Positions 10,389 through 21,299 of a DNA stretch of 64,000 nucleotides are shown here, one piece after another (the stretch's first letter is position 1; every line of letters starts with the position of its first letter). Under the pieces are notes generated by a model. It was not told the DNA's origin, searched no databases, and was given only the letters and a program-made list of their open reading frames with translations. The stretch covers positions 1,116,001 through 1,180,000 of the forward strand of contig OZ251244.1 in NCBI GenBank assembly GCA_965240325.2, read 5' to 3'. This stretch comes from Rebecca billardiae RCC1528 (Eukaryota; Haptophyta). The position numbers and the translations under genes are program-made.

Positions 10389-11732
10389 GGGGGCGGGCTC
10401 GGGCGGAGGGCACGCCCTCCGCCCCGCCCCTCGCGCCCGCCGCGCGCGCGCGTGCTCCCCGTGTGCTACCCACATCATCATCATATATATATGCACGCCA
10501 TATATCAACAAGTGTCTCCAACTGTCCATCTACAACAAGTGCCTCCAACTGTCCATCTATGATACTCCCCTGCGGCCGACGGCCATCCTCCGTGCAAGCG
10601 CTCCTGCTGCTCCCGCGGCGGCGGCGGCGGCGGCGGCTGCGCTGCGCGGCCCTGGCTGGTCCGTCCCCCATGCCGGCTGCGCGCGCACGCCCTTCAGACT
10701 CGGCGCGCACTCACCAGCTGCCCTCGAACCGGACTGTCCGGAGCTGGCGACGCGGCTGAGCGCTCCGCGCTCGGGCTGAACGCCGCCCATCCATCGCGCA
10801 CCACCGGCGCCCGCGCCAGCGACGCCCGCACGCGCTACGACGCGTCCGCCGGCGCCGGCGCCGGTGCACGGCCCTATTCGACCGGGGCGCACGGTTGCTC
10901 GTCCGTCCGCCCACCCAACTCGGTCCGACGGCAAGTGCAGGCAGCGCCCTCTGGCGACACGGCCGTGCGCCCGGCCGCATCTCCTTCGATGTCCACTACC
11001 ACCCCGAGGGGCCGAGCCCGGGGAGCCCCCGTGGCGTGTGCCACTCGTCCGCACTGCTGCGCGGCGACGGCTGTCGCGGTTGCCGTCACCCGATCAGCGG
11101 CCGATTTCTGACCCACTGGCGTCGCATCAGCGGCCGCCGGCGGTTTTTGTACATCACCAATCATCATCGGCGACACATCACGTCGATATACGACGTAGAG
11201 CTACTGCGCACCAGACACACGTAGTTCAGTATTCTGCAAGGATTATCATTAGGACCCGGGTCGGAGTCTGATGCAGACGAGCAGTCACACGACGTCAACG
11301 ATGTCAATGTGCCACCACGGGTCTGGCACCACCGTCGACTCATCATCGGGAGTCGGGGGCGCAGGTGTTGGAGATCAAATCAAAGACAAAGGCGGACGGT
11401 AAACCGCCAGCATCATTCTGCCACTAAGGCCGCGCTCAAGCCATTCGATCGCGGTTCAGGCTATGCTCTGCCACCAGCGCCGACTTCGTCGACGATCGGG
11501 CACTGCCGACGACGCATCAGGAGACCTGCGCCGTCCTACCTGTGTCGTTAAATCATAGAATGGGTCAAATCGTCGTCGTCGAAATCGTTTCGCCGAATTC
11601 GCGCCTACAGTAGACGAAGTTCGTTCCGACTTCCTCCGCGAGCAGCGAATCACGTTCGTCCGTCAGTCATTGAAAGCCCTGGTGGCTGGGCGCGAGCGCC
11701 CCGCACCGCCGCGCGTGTGGACGGCCGCGCCC
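10389..11732. other. Intergenic, no gene recognised
   Basis: 1.3 kb with a short AT block (10490-10510), a 27-bp tandem duplication and otherwise mixed GC-rich sequence. No supported coding region. Confidence 0.45.
10506..10559 (+). repeat. 27-bp tandem direct repeat, two copies
   Basis: 10506-10532 and 10533-10559 match with one difference (CAACAAGTG[T/C]CTCCAACTG...). It lies in the probable 3' UTR of the PLP-type gene, 120 bp after the stop. Confidence 0.75.
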
Positions 11733-14700
11733 ATGGACGAGCTGACCGACGCGGCGGCCGGGCCGGCGCCGCCCGAGCCGGACTCGGTGGCCGAGCTCTG
11801 CGCCCTGCTCCGCCGCCCGCCCGCCGAGCGCTCGCACGTCGACCGCGAGCGCGTGCGCGCGCTCGTCCGCGCGCTGAACCCTGCGGTCCTCTCACAGCTA
11901 CGGATGCACCACTCGGGCGCGGAGGGGGGCGGCGAGGCGGGGCACGGGGAGGGCGACGCGGCGCTGAGCGAGGACGACATCCTCGACCGCCTCCTCGCGC
12001 ACGCCGCCTGCGTCGCCCTCCCGCCTGGCCGCACGCTCGCGCGCCCGTCCGCGTTCCCTGAGAGAGTGCTCGTGGTGGCGGCGGGCCGCGTCGAGCTGCT
12101 CGAGCCGCGGATCGTCGCGGCGGCGGACGAGGAGAGCGACGAGGACGAGCCGAACGGCTCCGACCCGCTCGTCTCCCCCGACAAGCCCGGCCGGCGCATC
12201 ACGTGGAAGGCGCTGTCGTACGGGCGGCGGATCAGCGTGGAGCGACCGTGGCGCGCGCGCGTCGTCGGCCGCGGCGCGTGCATCGGGCTGCTGTCGCTGG
12301 CGCAGCACAACGCGCGGAACGACTACGAGGCGACGGTGTACCCCCGCCCCGACGCCGACGTCGAGGCGGCCGCGACACCCGCGTCCGCCGCGCAGCCGCC
12401 GCAGAGGCCGCCGCCGCCGCCCGCGCGGCTGAACAGCGCGCTTGAGAGAGGCGCGGGCGAAGGCGAGTCGGAGGAGGAGTGGACGCCTGGCGGGTGGGCG
12501 TGGGTGCTGGCGATCCCGCGCGCCGCGGCGCTCTCCTTCCTCGTCCCGAGCTACCGCCGCACGCTCCAGCAGCGCATGACGCTGCTCCGCAACACAGCGA
12601 TCTTCAAGACGTGGGCGCAAGAGGCGCTTGGTCAGCTGTGCGACCGGCTGACTCAGCGCACGCTGCGGCCGGACGAGGTGCTGTTTCGTCAGAACGACCC
12701 GGCGGAGTTCTGCTTCCTCGTGATCTCGGGCGGCGTCGACGTCTGCGTGCACACGCACGCGCGCCCGCCGCCGCCGCTCGCCGACGCGCCGCGCGAGGGC
12801 GGCGCGCTCGCGCGCGCACGGTGGGAGCTGCTGCGCCAGTGCACGAGCAGAGGCGGCGCGCACGCGCGCGCGCCGCTGCGCCTCGTCTCGACGCTGCACG
12901 CGGGCGCGCTGGTGGGCGAGGCGGCGCTGCTCACGGACGGGCTGCGCCGCAACGCCACGGTGATGGGCTCGGCGGCGGGTGGCGGCGGCGGCGGCGGCAG
13001 CGGCGCGCAGCCAGCCTCCAGCCCCGCCGCCGCCGCGTCGGCCGCGTCCGCCGCCGCGGCAGCGGACGCGCTCACCTCGCTCGGGATGGGCGGCGCGGTG
13101 CTCCTGCTGCTCTCGAAGGACGACCTGCTCGCGGCGCTCACAGAACGTGCGCGCGCCGGGCCGCGCCGCGCCGCGCCCTCGCTGCGCTGCGCTGCGCCCA
13201 CTCCGGGAAGCCTCCGCCTTTTCCCCGCCGGTTTATTATAATTTGTTTATTTGCTACTGTACTGTTTATGATGAGCGTGTGTGTGGCTGTAGGCTGTGCC
13301 TGAGCAGATGCCATTGCCAGCCGTGTGGCCGTGCTGTGTGGCGTATGGTTCAGCACGGTGCACGTGTGCGGGCCGGCGCGTGCCCGTGCGCCCTGACCCT
13401 CGTGGTGGTGAAGGCGGTCGTCGTCGAGCTACGCGTATGAGCATCACTCAACTGCCAAGGGGACTGGCCCGTTGGCACTGCAGCCGCAGCGGGGCGATGG
13501 GCGCTGGTGCTTCCACCCGGAAGCTGCTGCTGCGGCTGCTGCTGCTGCGGCGGCGGCTGCTGCTGCGCGGTGGCGCCAGTGCGCGTGCGCGCGCGCGCCG
13601 CGCCCACCTGACCGGCCGCGACTCCGCCGCGCGCTGCTCCGTAGGTATGCTCCGGGCCGCGCGCGCCGAGGCGGCGTTCAACGTCGCCTGCTCCAAGCCG
13701 CGCGCCGACCGCACCGACGCCGACGTCTCCGCGCTGTATGAGCGCGTGCACGCGCTGCCGCTCTTCGCGCGCCTGCCGGAGGCGTCGACGCGCGAGCTGT
13801 GCCGCGGCCTGACGTACGCACGCGTCGGCGCGGGCGTGCGCATCTGCGCGCACCCCAAGGGTGGCCCCGGGCTAGGCCCGGGCGGCGGCGGCGGTGCCGC
13901 CGCCGGCGGTGCCGCCGCCGCCGGCGCGGCGCACGCCGGTACCAAGGCGCCGCACACGCAGCTGGGCTTCGCCGCGACCGACGTGCTCGTCATGCTCTCG
14001 GGCCAGGCGAGTGTGCACGTGCACGTGTCTGTCAACGCGCTCACCGGACGGTTATACTCGCACGCGACGATTGTTGGCGGGGCGGGGAGCGGCGCGGCGG
14101 GCGGCGAGGGCGGCGAGGAGCGGCCGGCGCGGCGGAGGCGCAAGGGCGTCACGCCGGCGACGGCCGCGCTCGCAGCCGCCGCGGTCGCCGCCAACGCCAA
14201 CTCCGCGCGCACAGACGCGAGCGGCGACGGTGGCGACGGCGGCGGCGGCACTGCGGACGCGACGCCGCCGCACGCGCCGCGCCGCCGCTCGGAGCTCGGC
14301 CGCGCCGAGGCGCGCGCGCTGCGGCTCTTCGAGGAGAGCGCACAGGTGGCGGAGGCGGCGCGCGCGTTTGCCGGCGCCGGCGCGACGCGCGAGGGCCACG
14401 CCGCCGCCGCCGTCGCCACGCTCGCACACGGACAGTCCCACGGCTGGCGCTGGGAGACGGTCGAGCGCACCGCCGGTGCGGGTGATTCGATCAACGAGGC
14501 CGCCGCCGCGCTCGGCGACCCGCCCGACTCCTCCGCGCGCGCGCTGGGCCCGGTGGAGGTGCTCGCCATCTCGCGCGCCGCGTACCGCGCGCACGGCGGC
14601 GCGGCGGCGTACGCGGCCGAGCTCGAGGCCACCTCGGCAGAGCTGCTTCGAAGTGGGCTCTTTCCCGGCCCGCGCCTGGCAGAGCAGCACGCGCCGCCCG

Positions 14701-16187
14701 GGCTGGGCGCGGCGGCGCGCGCGGCCGCGGAGGCGGAGCTCCTGCGGATCGCGCCGCTGTTCCGCGCGTGCTCGCTGCGCCGCGGCCAGCTGCTCGCGTC
14801 CGAGCGCGCGCCCGCGCCCGCGCGCGCGCTGATCATTGTCAGCGGCGAGTGTCGACTGACCGTCTCGGCTCACGACGCGCTTACACACCTGCGCGAGGCG
14901 CAGCAGGCGGCGGAGACGAGCGCGATGCTGGCGCGGATGCGCGCGCCGCCGGGCAGCGGGGCCGCCGCCGCGCCGCTGCCGACGGTGGCGACGGCGGCGA
15001 GCGCGGCGGCGACGGGCGTGGCGGCGGCGGCGGCGGCGGCGGCGGCTGCGCGCCCGGCCGCGGACGCGCACGCCGACGCCGCCGCCGACGCGGCCGCGGC
15101 GGCGGTCCCAGCGGCGTCGGCCGGCACGGCCGCCCATCATCCGCACGCCGGCAGCCCGCTGCCCGCGCTCGGCGCGCTCGGCAGCGGCGCGCGCCGCGGC
15201 TCGACCGGTCCGCCGGCAATGCTCAGCGTCACGATGCTGGGCGGCGGCAACGTCTTCTGCGCCGCCACGCTCGTCGGGCTGGTCGAGCGGTACGCGTGGC
15301 GACTCGACGCGCACACGCCGCTGCGCGCGCTCGACATCGCCGACGCCGAGCTGCGCAAGCTGCTCCGCGGCGTCGGCGAGCGACAGCTCGAGACGCGCGG
15401 CGCGACGATGCGCGCCTGGATCGCCACGCGGACGGAGGAGGTGGTTCGCGCCGCGCACGCCGCGAGCGCGCTCTCGCCGCCGCCGCGCGCGGCCGCGGCG
15501 CGCGCGCTCGGCAGCCTCGAGCTGACGCCGCGCGCGCGCCGTTCGCGCGCGGCGCACGGCGCGCGCGCCGCCGGGCGGCCGGGCGGCCTCGATGGCGAGG
15601 GCGGTGGCGGTGGTGGCGGTGACGACGACGACGACGTGCCGCGCGCGCGCGCGGTGCCGGGGCGCGCCCCACCCGCCGTCCGCTCCCACGCGGCGCAGCA
15701 GCACCCGCCGCCGCCGCGCGCGCCCGCGCGCAGCTTTGCGAGCGCGACCTATGCCGCGCCGCCGGGCGCCCACCACGACGCGTCGCAGCCGCCGCGCGGG
15801 CGGCTGCACTCAGTCTCGCGCGGCGGCACGGTGCGCTCGCGGCCGCGGCGCGCGGCCGCGGCCGAGGCGGGCGCGGGCAGGGCCCCGACGGGGGCTGCGG
15901 CGGCGGGCGCGTGGCGCGGGGCCGAGCCGTCGCCGCCGCTCCCGCTCCTCACGCTGCCGCTGCCCTCCGTCGTCTCCGTCGCCGGGCGCGCGCCGCAGCC
16001 CGACGCCGCCGCCGACTCGAGCTCGCTCAGCCCGGGCCGGCGCGCGGCGCGTGACATGCACCGCCTGCCCAAGATGGGCGTTGACCCGAGCCGGTTCGCG
16101 CCGGCCGCGCCGCTCGCGGCGGAGGTGGACAAGCGGCGCCGACACTTTGTGTACGCCACCGACCTGCTCATCCGTGGCTACAGCTGA
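11733..16187 (+). CDS. Large protein with four cyclic-nucleotide-binding-like domains, two exons
   Basis: Exon 1 is 11733-13146 and exon 2 is 13645-16187 (1318 aa). The 498-bp intron has donor GTGCGCGCG and acceptor CCGTAG. The phase-1 junction gives LSKDDLLAALTE-R-MLRAARAEAAF in frame. cNMP-like units sit near residues 30-200, 273-471, 490-720 and 800-1060. Only the second keeps a good phosphate-binding cassette (GALVGEAALLTDGLRRNATV, with Glu and Arg) and the RPDEVLFRQNDPAEFCFLVISGGVDV strands; the others are degenerate and split by Ala/Gly/Pro runs. There are no TM segments or kinase domain, so this may be a cytosolic cAMP/cGMP-responsive scaffold. The 230-residue C-terminus is disordered and ends in a basic KRRRHFVYATDLLIRGYS. 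The alternative is two adjacent genes, the second starting at ATG 13647; the exact phase match favours one. Confidence 0.62.
13147..13644 (+). other. Long intron with CTG-type triplet tract
   Basis: Donor GTGCGCGCGCC, acceptor CCGTAG. It contains a GCTGCTGCTGCGG tract at about 13523-13575 and a less GC-rich middle part. It is the longest intron inferred in the window, and the one whose assignment most affects a gene model. Confidence 0.5.
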
Positions 16188-16858
16188 TCGAGGGCGCGGC
16201 CGCGCGGCCGTCAGCCGCGACGAAGTCGAATGGCGGCGCGCGGCGCGCGCCGGCGCGCGACTGGTCTCAGAGCGCATGGCCGCTGCCGCATCGGCCCCGC
16301 GGGTCGCGCGCGAGGTGGGGCATCGTCCGAGGCAGCGACTTGCGCGAGGAGCGACGCGACGCGACGGCGTGGCCGCCGCTCGCCGCTGGCCGGCTGCGTC
16401 GTCCGGGCGGAGACGTCATGAGACATGAGCCGCCATCCGGCTTCGGCGGCTCCTCATGGCTCGTACCGTATGAGAAAGTCGTTGTCAATATCAATCATCA
16501 TCGAGCCCGCCGGTTGAGTTTACGACTACCGTAGTTCCAGTAGTCAAGTTTGACCTTGTGGAGTTGTGGGTACTTGCTTATATGTTTGAAAGCGACGTTT
16601 CGAGGACATGGCTTTTTCACGACGCCCAACTAGATAGGCTTTTGCGAAACGGACATCACGGAGAGGACTGGTCTTCGGCGTTACGCTCACAGCCGCAGAC
16701 TTAGGTTTCAGGCAATGATACTAAGGTATTGTAGTAGTACCGTTCGCTCGTAGTAATCAGTGAGCTGGTCGGAGCGCTCACGAAAGGGACTCCCGTCCAC
16801 GGCCGCGCGCGTGGCCTCGATCGAAACCGTGCGAACGGCCGGGAGGGACCGCGGCGCG
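16188..16858. other. Intergenic, nothing recognised
   Basis: 671 bp. GC drops after 16480, which suggests the 3' end of one gene and the promoter of the next. No motif supported. Confidence 0.4.
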
Positions 16859-19800
16859 ATGGGCAGCTCCGTCGGCGCTCGAACGGCGGCGCTCCTCAGT
16901 GTGTGCGGCGCCGCCGTGGCCATCGACTACACCGCCACAGCCGCCGCCTTCGAGCCGCCGCCGCAGTTCTCCTCCGGCGGCGGAGGCGAGCTGAACGTGA
17001 CTCTCACGCTCGACGCCTTCCGCTACGAAAGCCCGTCGGGTGCGCTCCGAGCGCGCGCGCCGCCGCGCGCTGCAAGCACGCGCCGCGCGGCGACTCGAGC
17101 GAGGGCGCGCGCGTGCGCGCCCTCTCACCGCGACGATGCGCGCCCGACACCTGGGCGCCGCGTGTGCGCGCGCACCACCGCCGCCGCGACCGCTCGCTCG
17201 ACAACATCCACCGTTCCTCTTCAGGCACGGCATGGTGGTCGCGCGGGTTCAACGGCGGGATACCAGGCCCGGCGATCCGCGTCACGGCGGGCGACACGCT
17301 GCGGATCCAGCTCGTCAACGCCCTCGGCCCGGAGCCCACCGACACGTCGGCGCAGCACAACCAGTTCCGCCAGCCGAACCACACGAACGTGCACACGCAC
17401 GGGCTGCACATCGGGAGCGCCGAGCCGGCCGACAGCGTCTTCGTCGTGGTCGCGCCGGGCGAGTCGTACGCGTACGAGTACGCGCTCCCGACGTACCACA
17501 TGGGCGGCACGCACTGGTACCACCCGCACCACCACGGATCCACCGCGCTGCAGGCGGGCGGCGGCGCGGCCGGTCTGCTGATTGTGGACGACGCGCCGGG
17601 GGAGGTGCCGCCCGAGCTGGCCGCGGCGCCCGAGGTGCTGATGATGCTGTACCACGTGGACACGGACGAGCTCGAGCGCGCCGAGTCGAGCTCGGGCGGC
17701 GCGCTCACCCAGCTCGACGGCCCCGCGCTCGAGACAGTCCTCGTCAACGGCCAGACGCAGCCGGTGCTCACCGTGGACGCTGGCGTGTGGCACCGCTTCC
17801 GGTTCGCGTACGCGGCCGTGGTCGGCACGTCGCACGTGCGGCTGAGCGGATGCGAGCTCGGACTGGTCGCCAAGGACGGCGTGTACCTGCACGACGCGCC
17901 GCGCACCGTCAGCTCCGTCCGGCTGTACCCGGGTGCGCGCGCCGACGTGCTCGTGCGCTGCGCGACGCCCGGCGCCTCGTACGCGCTGGAGGCGTTTGAC
18001 GAAACCCGGCGGCGGCGGGGGCGGCGGCGGCGGCTGCAGGGCGGGCGGGCGCTGTACACGGGGACGATCGCGACGGTCTCGACGCTCAGCTCGCCCTCCG
18101 ACGGCGCGACCGCGCCCTTTCCCGCCTTCTCCGTCCACCGTCCGTGCTACCTAGCCGACCTCCGCGACGCCGGCGCTCAGATCTCGGCAGAGTCGCCGTT
18201 CGCGATCGGGCTCGGCCCGGCGCCGACGATCAACGGGGCGACGTTCAGCGGCGCGGGCACGTACCTGCACACGATGGGCGTGGGCGAGGTGCAGGAGTGG
18301 GCCCTCGACGGGCTGCGCGGCCACCCCTTCCACCTGCACATCAACCCGTTCCAGCTGGTTGACATGGCGGAAAGCGACTACTTCAAGCTCGGTGCGTGGG
18401 CATGCGGTTGCTGCTGCTGCTGCGGCGGCGGCTGCTGCTGCTGCTGCTGCTGAAGCTGAAGCTGCTGCTGCTGCCTGCACCCGCGCGTGCGCCCGCCGGC
18501 CCGCCCGCCCGCCATCCGCACCGGACCACATCCGACATCAGCAGCGCACTCACTCATCACTCATCATCGTGCCCCTGATGCGCCACAATGATGGCTGCTG
18601 CTTGTGCACTTGTTGCGCCGGCGCAGGCGACTGGCACGACACGCTGCTGCACGACACCGACCGCACCGTGACCGTCCGCTTCCAGACGGACTTCTTCGTG
18701 GGCGCGCAGGTGCTGCACTGCCACATCCTGAGACACGAGGACCTAGGGATGATGGCGGTTACGCAGATCGCAGGCGCGGAGGGCGGCGTGTGGGCGGGGG
18801 CGGAGGGGCTCGACCCCTCGTGCTACCGGGACTCGACGCGCGGGTACACGTGTGCAGAGTGCGCGCCGGTCATCCCGGCGCCGCCGCCCAGCCCGCCGCC
18901 CAGCTCACCGCCGCCGTCGAGCCCGCCGCTGTCGAGCCCGCCACTCCGCCCGCCACCTAGCACGCCGTCGCGCCCGCCGCCCAGCCCACCACCAAGCCCG
19001 CCGCCGCCATCAGCTCCACCGCCCGGCCCGCCGCCCAGCCCGCCGCCCGACGCGCCTCCAAGCCCGCCACCGAGCCCGCCGCCGAGCCCGCCGCCCAGCC
19101 CGCCGCCCAGCCCACCACCGAGCCCGCCACCGAGCCCGCCGCCGGCTCCACCGCCCGACTCACCCCCCAGGCCACCGCCACCAAGACCGCCACCGGCCGC
19201 GCCGCCAGGCCCGCCGCCGGGCCCGCCGCCGAGCCCGCCGCCAAGCCCGCCGCCGCCAAGCCCGCCGCCGAGCCAACCGCCGCCGAGCCCGCCGCCGAGC
19301 CAACCGCTGCCCAGCCCGCCGCCGCCCAAGGCACCGCCACCAAGCCCACCGTCGCCGCCGTTGCCAAGCCCGCCGCCCAGCCCGCCGTCCCCTTCTACGC
19401 CGCAGCCAACGCCACAGTCGCCGCCGCCGAGCCCACCGCCCAGCCCGCCGCCCCCTTCACTGCAGCCAAGCCCGCCGCCGCCGCGAGCCCGGCCCCTTCC
19501 GCCGCCATCGCCGCCCTCGCCACCGCCCAGCCCGCCGCCGCCACCACCACCGAGCCCGCCGCCCAGCCCACCGCCCCGCTCGCCGCCGCCCAGCCCGCCG
19601 CCGCCACCGCCACCGAGCCCGCCGCCCAGCCCACCGCCCCGCTCGTCGCCGCCCAGCCCGCCGCCACCGCCGCCGCCCAGCCCGCCGCCGCCACCGCCAC
19701 CGAGCCCGCCGCCCAGCCCACCGCCCCGCTCGCCGCCGCCCAGCCCGCCGCCACCGCCGCCGCCCAGCCCGCCGCCCAGCCCACCGCCCGTGCCACCGCC

Positions 19801-21019
19801 ACCGAGCCCGCCGCCGAGCCCACCGCCATCGTCGCCGCCACCGCCGTCACCTCCAAGCTCGCCGCCGAGCTCGCCGCCGAGCCCACCGCCCGCGCCGCCG
19901 CCACCGAGCCCGCCACTCCCACCACCACCATCGTCGCCGCCACCGCCGCCACCACCGAGCCTACTGCCCAGCCCGCCACCATCGCCGCCGCCGGCGCCGC
20001 CACCTCCAAGCTCGCCGCCGAGCTCGCCGCCGAGCCCACCGCCCGCGCCGCCGCCACCGAGTCCGCGACCACCACCACCGCCATCGCCACCACCGGCGCC
20101 TCCGCCACCGAGCCCACCGCCACCACCGCTACCATCGCCGCTGCCAGCGCCGCCGCCACCGAGCCCGCCGCCGAGCCCACCGCCGAGCCCGCCGCCGGCG
20201 CCGCCATCGCCACATCACCCGCCCCCACCAAGCGCACCACCTTGGGCGCCGCCCCGCGCTGCGCCGAGCCCGCCGCCGAGCCCTCCGCCGTTGCCGCTGG
20301 GCCAGGCGCAGCCCTCGTCGCCGCCGACGCGCCCGCCTTCGCGCCCGCCCCCACCGTCCCCACCGCCAGCCCCGCCGCCCTCACCGCCGCCGCCGCCTCC
20401 CTCGCCCCCGGCGCCGCCGTCGCCTCCGCCGAGCCCGCCTGGCCGCATCGTCACGATCGAGGTGGTCGTCGCCACGTCCATGGAGAGCTTTGACGAGGCG
20501 GCGCGCGCGAACTACACGGCGAGCCTGGCGCGCGTGCTCGGCGTCGACGCCTCGCGCATCCGCATCGTGCGCGTCACGGAGGGCAGCGTGCGCGTCGAGA
20601 CTGAGATTTTCGATCTCGATTCCGACGGCGTCAGCGTGGCCGAGGCCGTGCGGGGGCTCTCCGCGTCGCAGCTGTCGAGCGAGCTGGGGATGGTTGTGGA
20701 GCAGGCAGCGGTGACGGACGCGGGCAAATCGCCCCCACCACCGCTCGCGCCGCCGCCCCCGTCGGCACCGCCTCACGCGCCGCCGCTACTCGCGCCGCCA
20801 GGGCGCGTCGGCGCAGCGTCGGCCAGCGAGCTGCTGGGCTCCTCAGCCGTCATCGCGCTGTCCGCCGGAGGCGGCGGGCTCGGCTGCTGCTGCCTCGCGG
20901 CAGGGGCCTTCTTCGCGTGGCGCGCGTGCGCACGGCGCAGAAGATCGCTCCAGGCGCCGCTGTTCCTGAGCGGGGCCGGGGAGGCGGAAGAGGGCCGGAC
21001 GCGGCCCCGGCCGGTGTGA
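16859..21019 (+). CDS. Membrane-anchored multicopper oxidase with a giant Ser-Pro stalk, three exons
   Basis: Exons 16859-17039, 17225-18391 and 18627-21019 (1246 aa), all phase-1 junctions. A signal peptide starts the protein (MGSSVGARTAALLSVCGAAV). Cupredoxin domains carry all copper signatures: HTHG (117-120), HWYHPHHH (157-164), HPFHLH (427-432) and HCHILRHEDLGMM (480-492), the last supplying the type-1 Cys, His and Met. Such enzymes oxidise phenols, ascorbate or Fe(II) and reduce O2 to water. From about residue 532 to 1055 follows an uninterrupted Pro/Ser/Ala-rich stalk (SPPP, PPPP, extensin-like). Then come a small folded unit (GRIVTIEVVVATSM...), a short Pro segment, and a TM helix (about 1195-1220) with a basic cytosolic tail. 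MCO plus C-terminal anchor recalls Fet3/FOX1 ferroxidases, but no permease partner is nearby. The splice into DWHDTLLHDT is essential for the last copper motif, which strongly supports the model. Confidence 0.92.
18405..18476 (+). repeat. CTG-rich triplet tract inside the MCO intron
   Basis: GCTGCTGCTG runs interrupted by GGCGGCGG and AAG units fill the first third of intron 2 (18392-18626). A similar tract lies in the 13147-13644 intron. Such tracts are slippage-prone. Confidence 0.7.
18882..20442 (+). repeat. Ser-Pro/Ala-Pro coding repeat tract
   Basis: About 1.55 kb of degenerate CCGCCGAGC/CCGCCC-type codons encode SPPP, PPPP and APPP. Longer period sub-repeats exist around RSPPPSPPPPPPPSPPPSPP, which recurs in the 19560-19790 part. 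The reverse strand is an open Gly-rich frame that is only a shadow. Confidence 0.85.
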
Positions 21020-21180
21020 AGATGCGGGATGCGTTGATGCGGAATGTCGTTCCGTCCGTCAATGATTAATGAATCTGGTTGAGGTGATGAATATACTGGC
21101 GCGACGAGCGTCGAGCTGTGTTGACGGCCCCATACCAGATGCATAGGAGCACGAAATAGGAGCCCGAAATAGCCACAAGA

Positions 21181-21229
21181 GACGTCACTTTCGATCGTTG
21201 CTCCTCGAGATGCACGCGAATCGGCCAAT
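21181..21229 (+). promoter_or_regulatory. GACGTCA and CCAAT box upstream of the giant gene
   Basis: GACGTCAC at 21181 and GCCAATCAGC (CCAAT at 21225-21229), 71 bp before ATG 21300. The same CCAATCAGC core sits 158 bp before the PAS/P-protein gene at 46631. NF-Y-type binding is inferred. Confidence 0.4.
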
Positions 21230-21299
21230 CAGCAGGGCGCGTTCGCTCGGGAGCTAAACCGTGACGCCGAGCGACGAGGGTGCAAACAGGGCGGACGCG

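Noticed and set aside
18882-20442. Possible CRISPR or satellite array in the Ser-Pro tract
   Set aside because: There are no constant repeat-spacer units, and the pattern is codon-based within a coding frame.
18823-20481. Minus-strand Gly-rich and Ala-rich frames opposite the Ser-Pro tract
   Set aside because: They are the automatic complement of CCG/AGC codons. The plus-strand frame is continuous with the oxidase domain.
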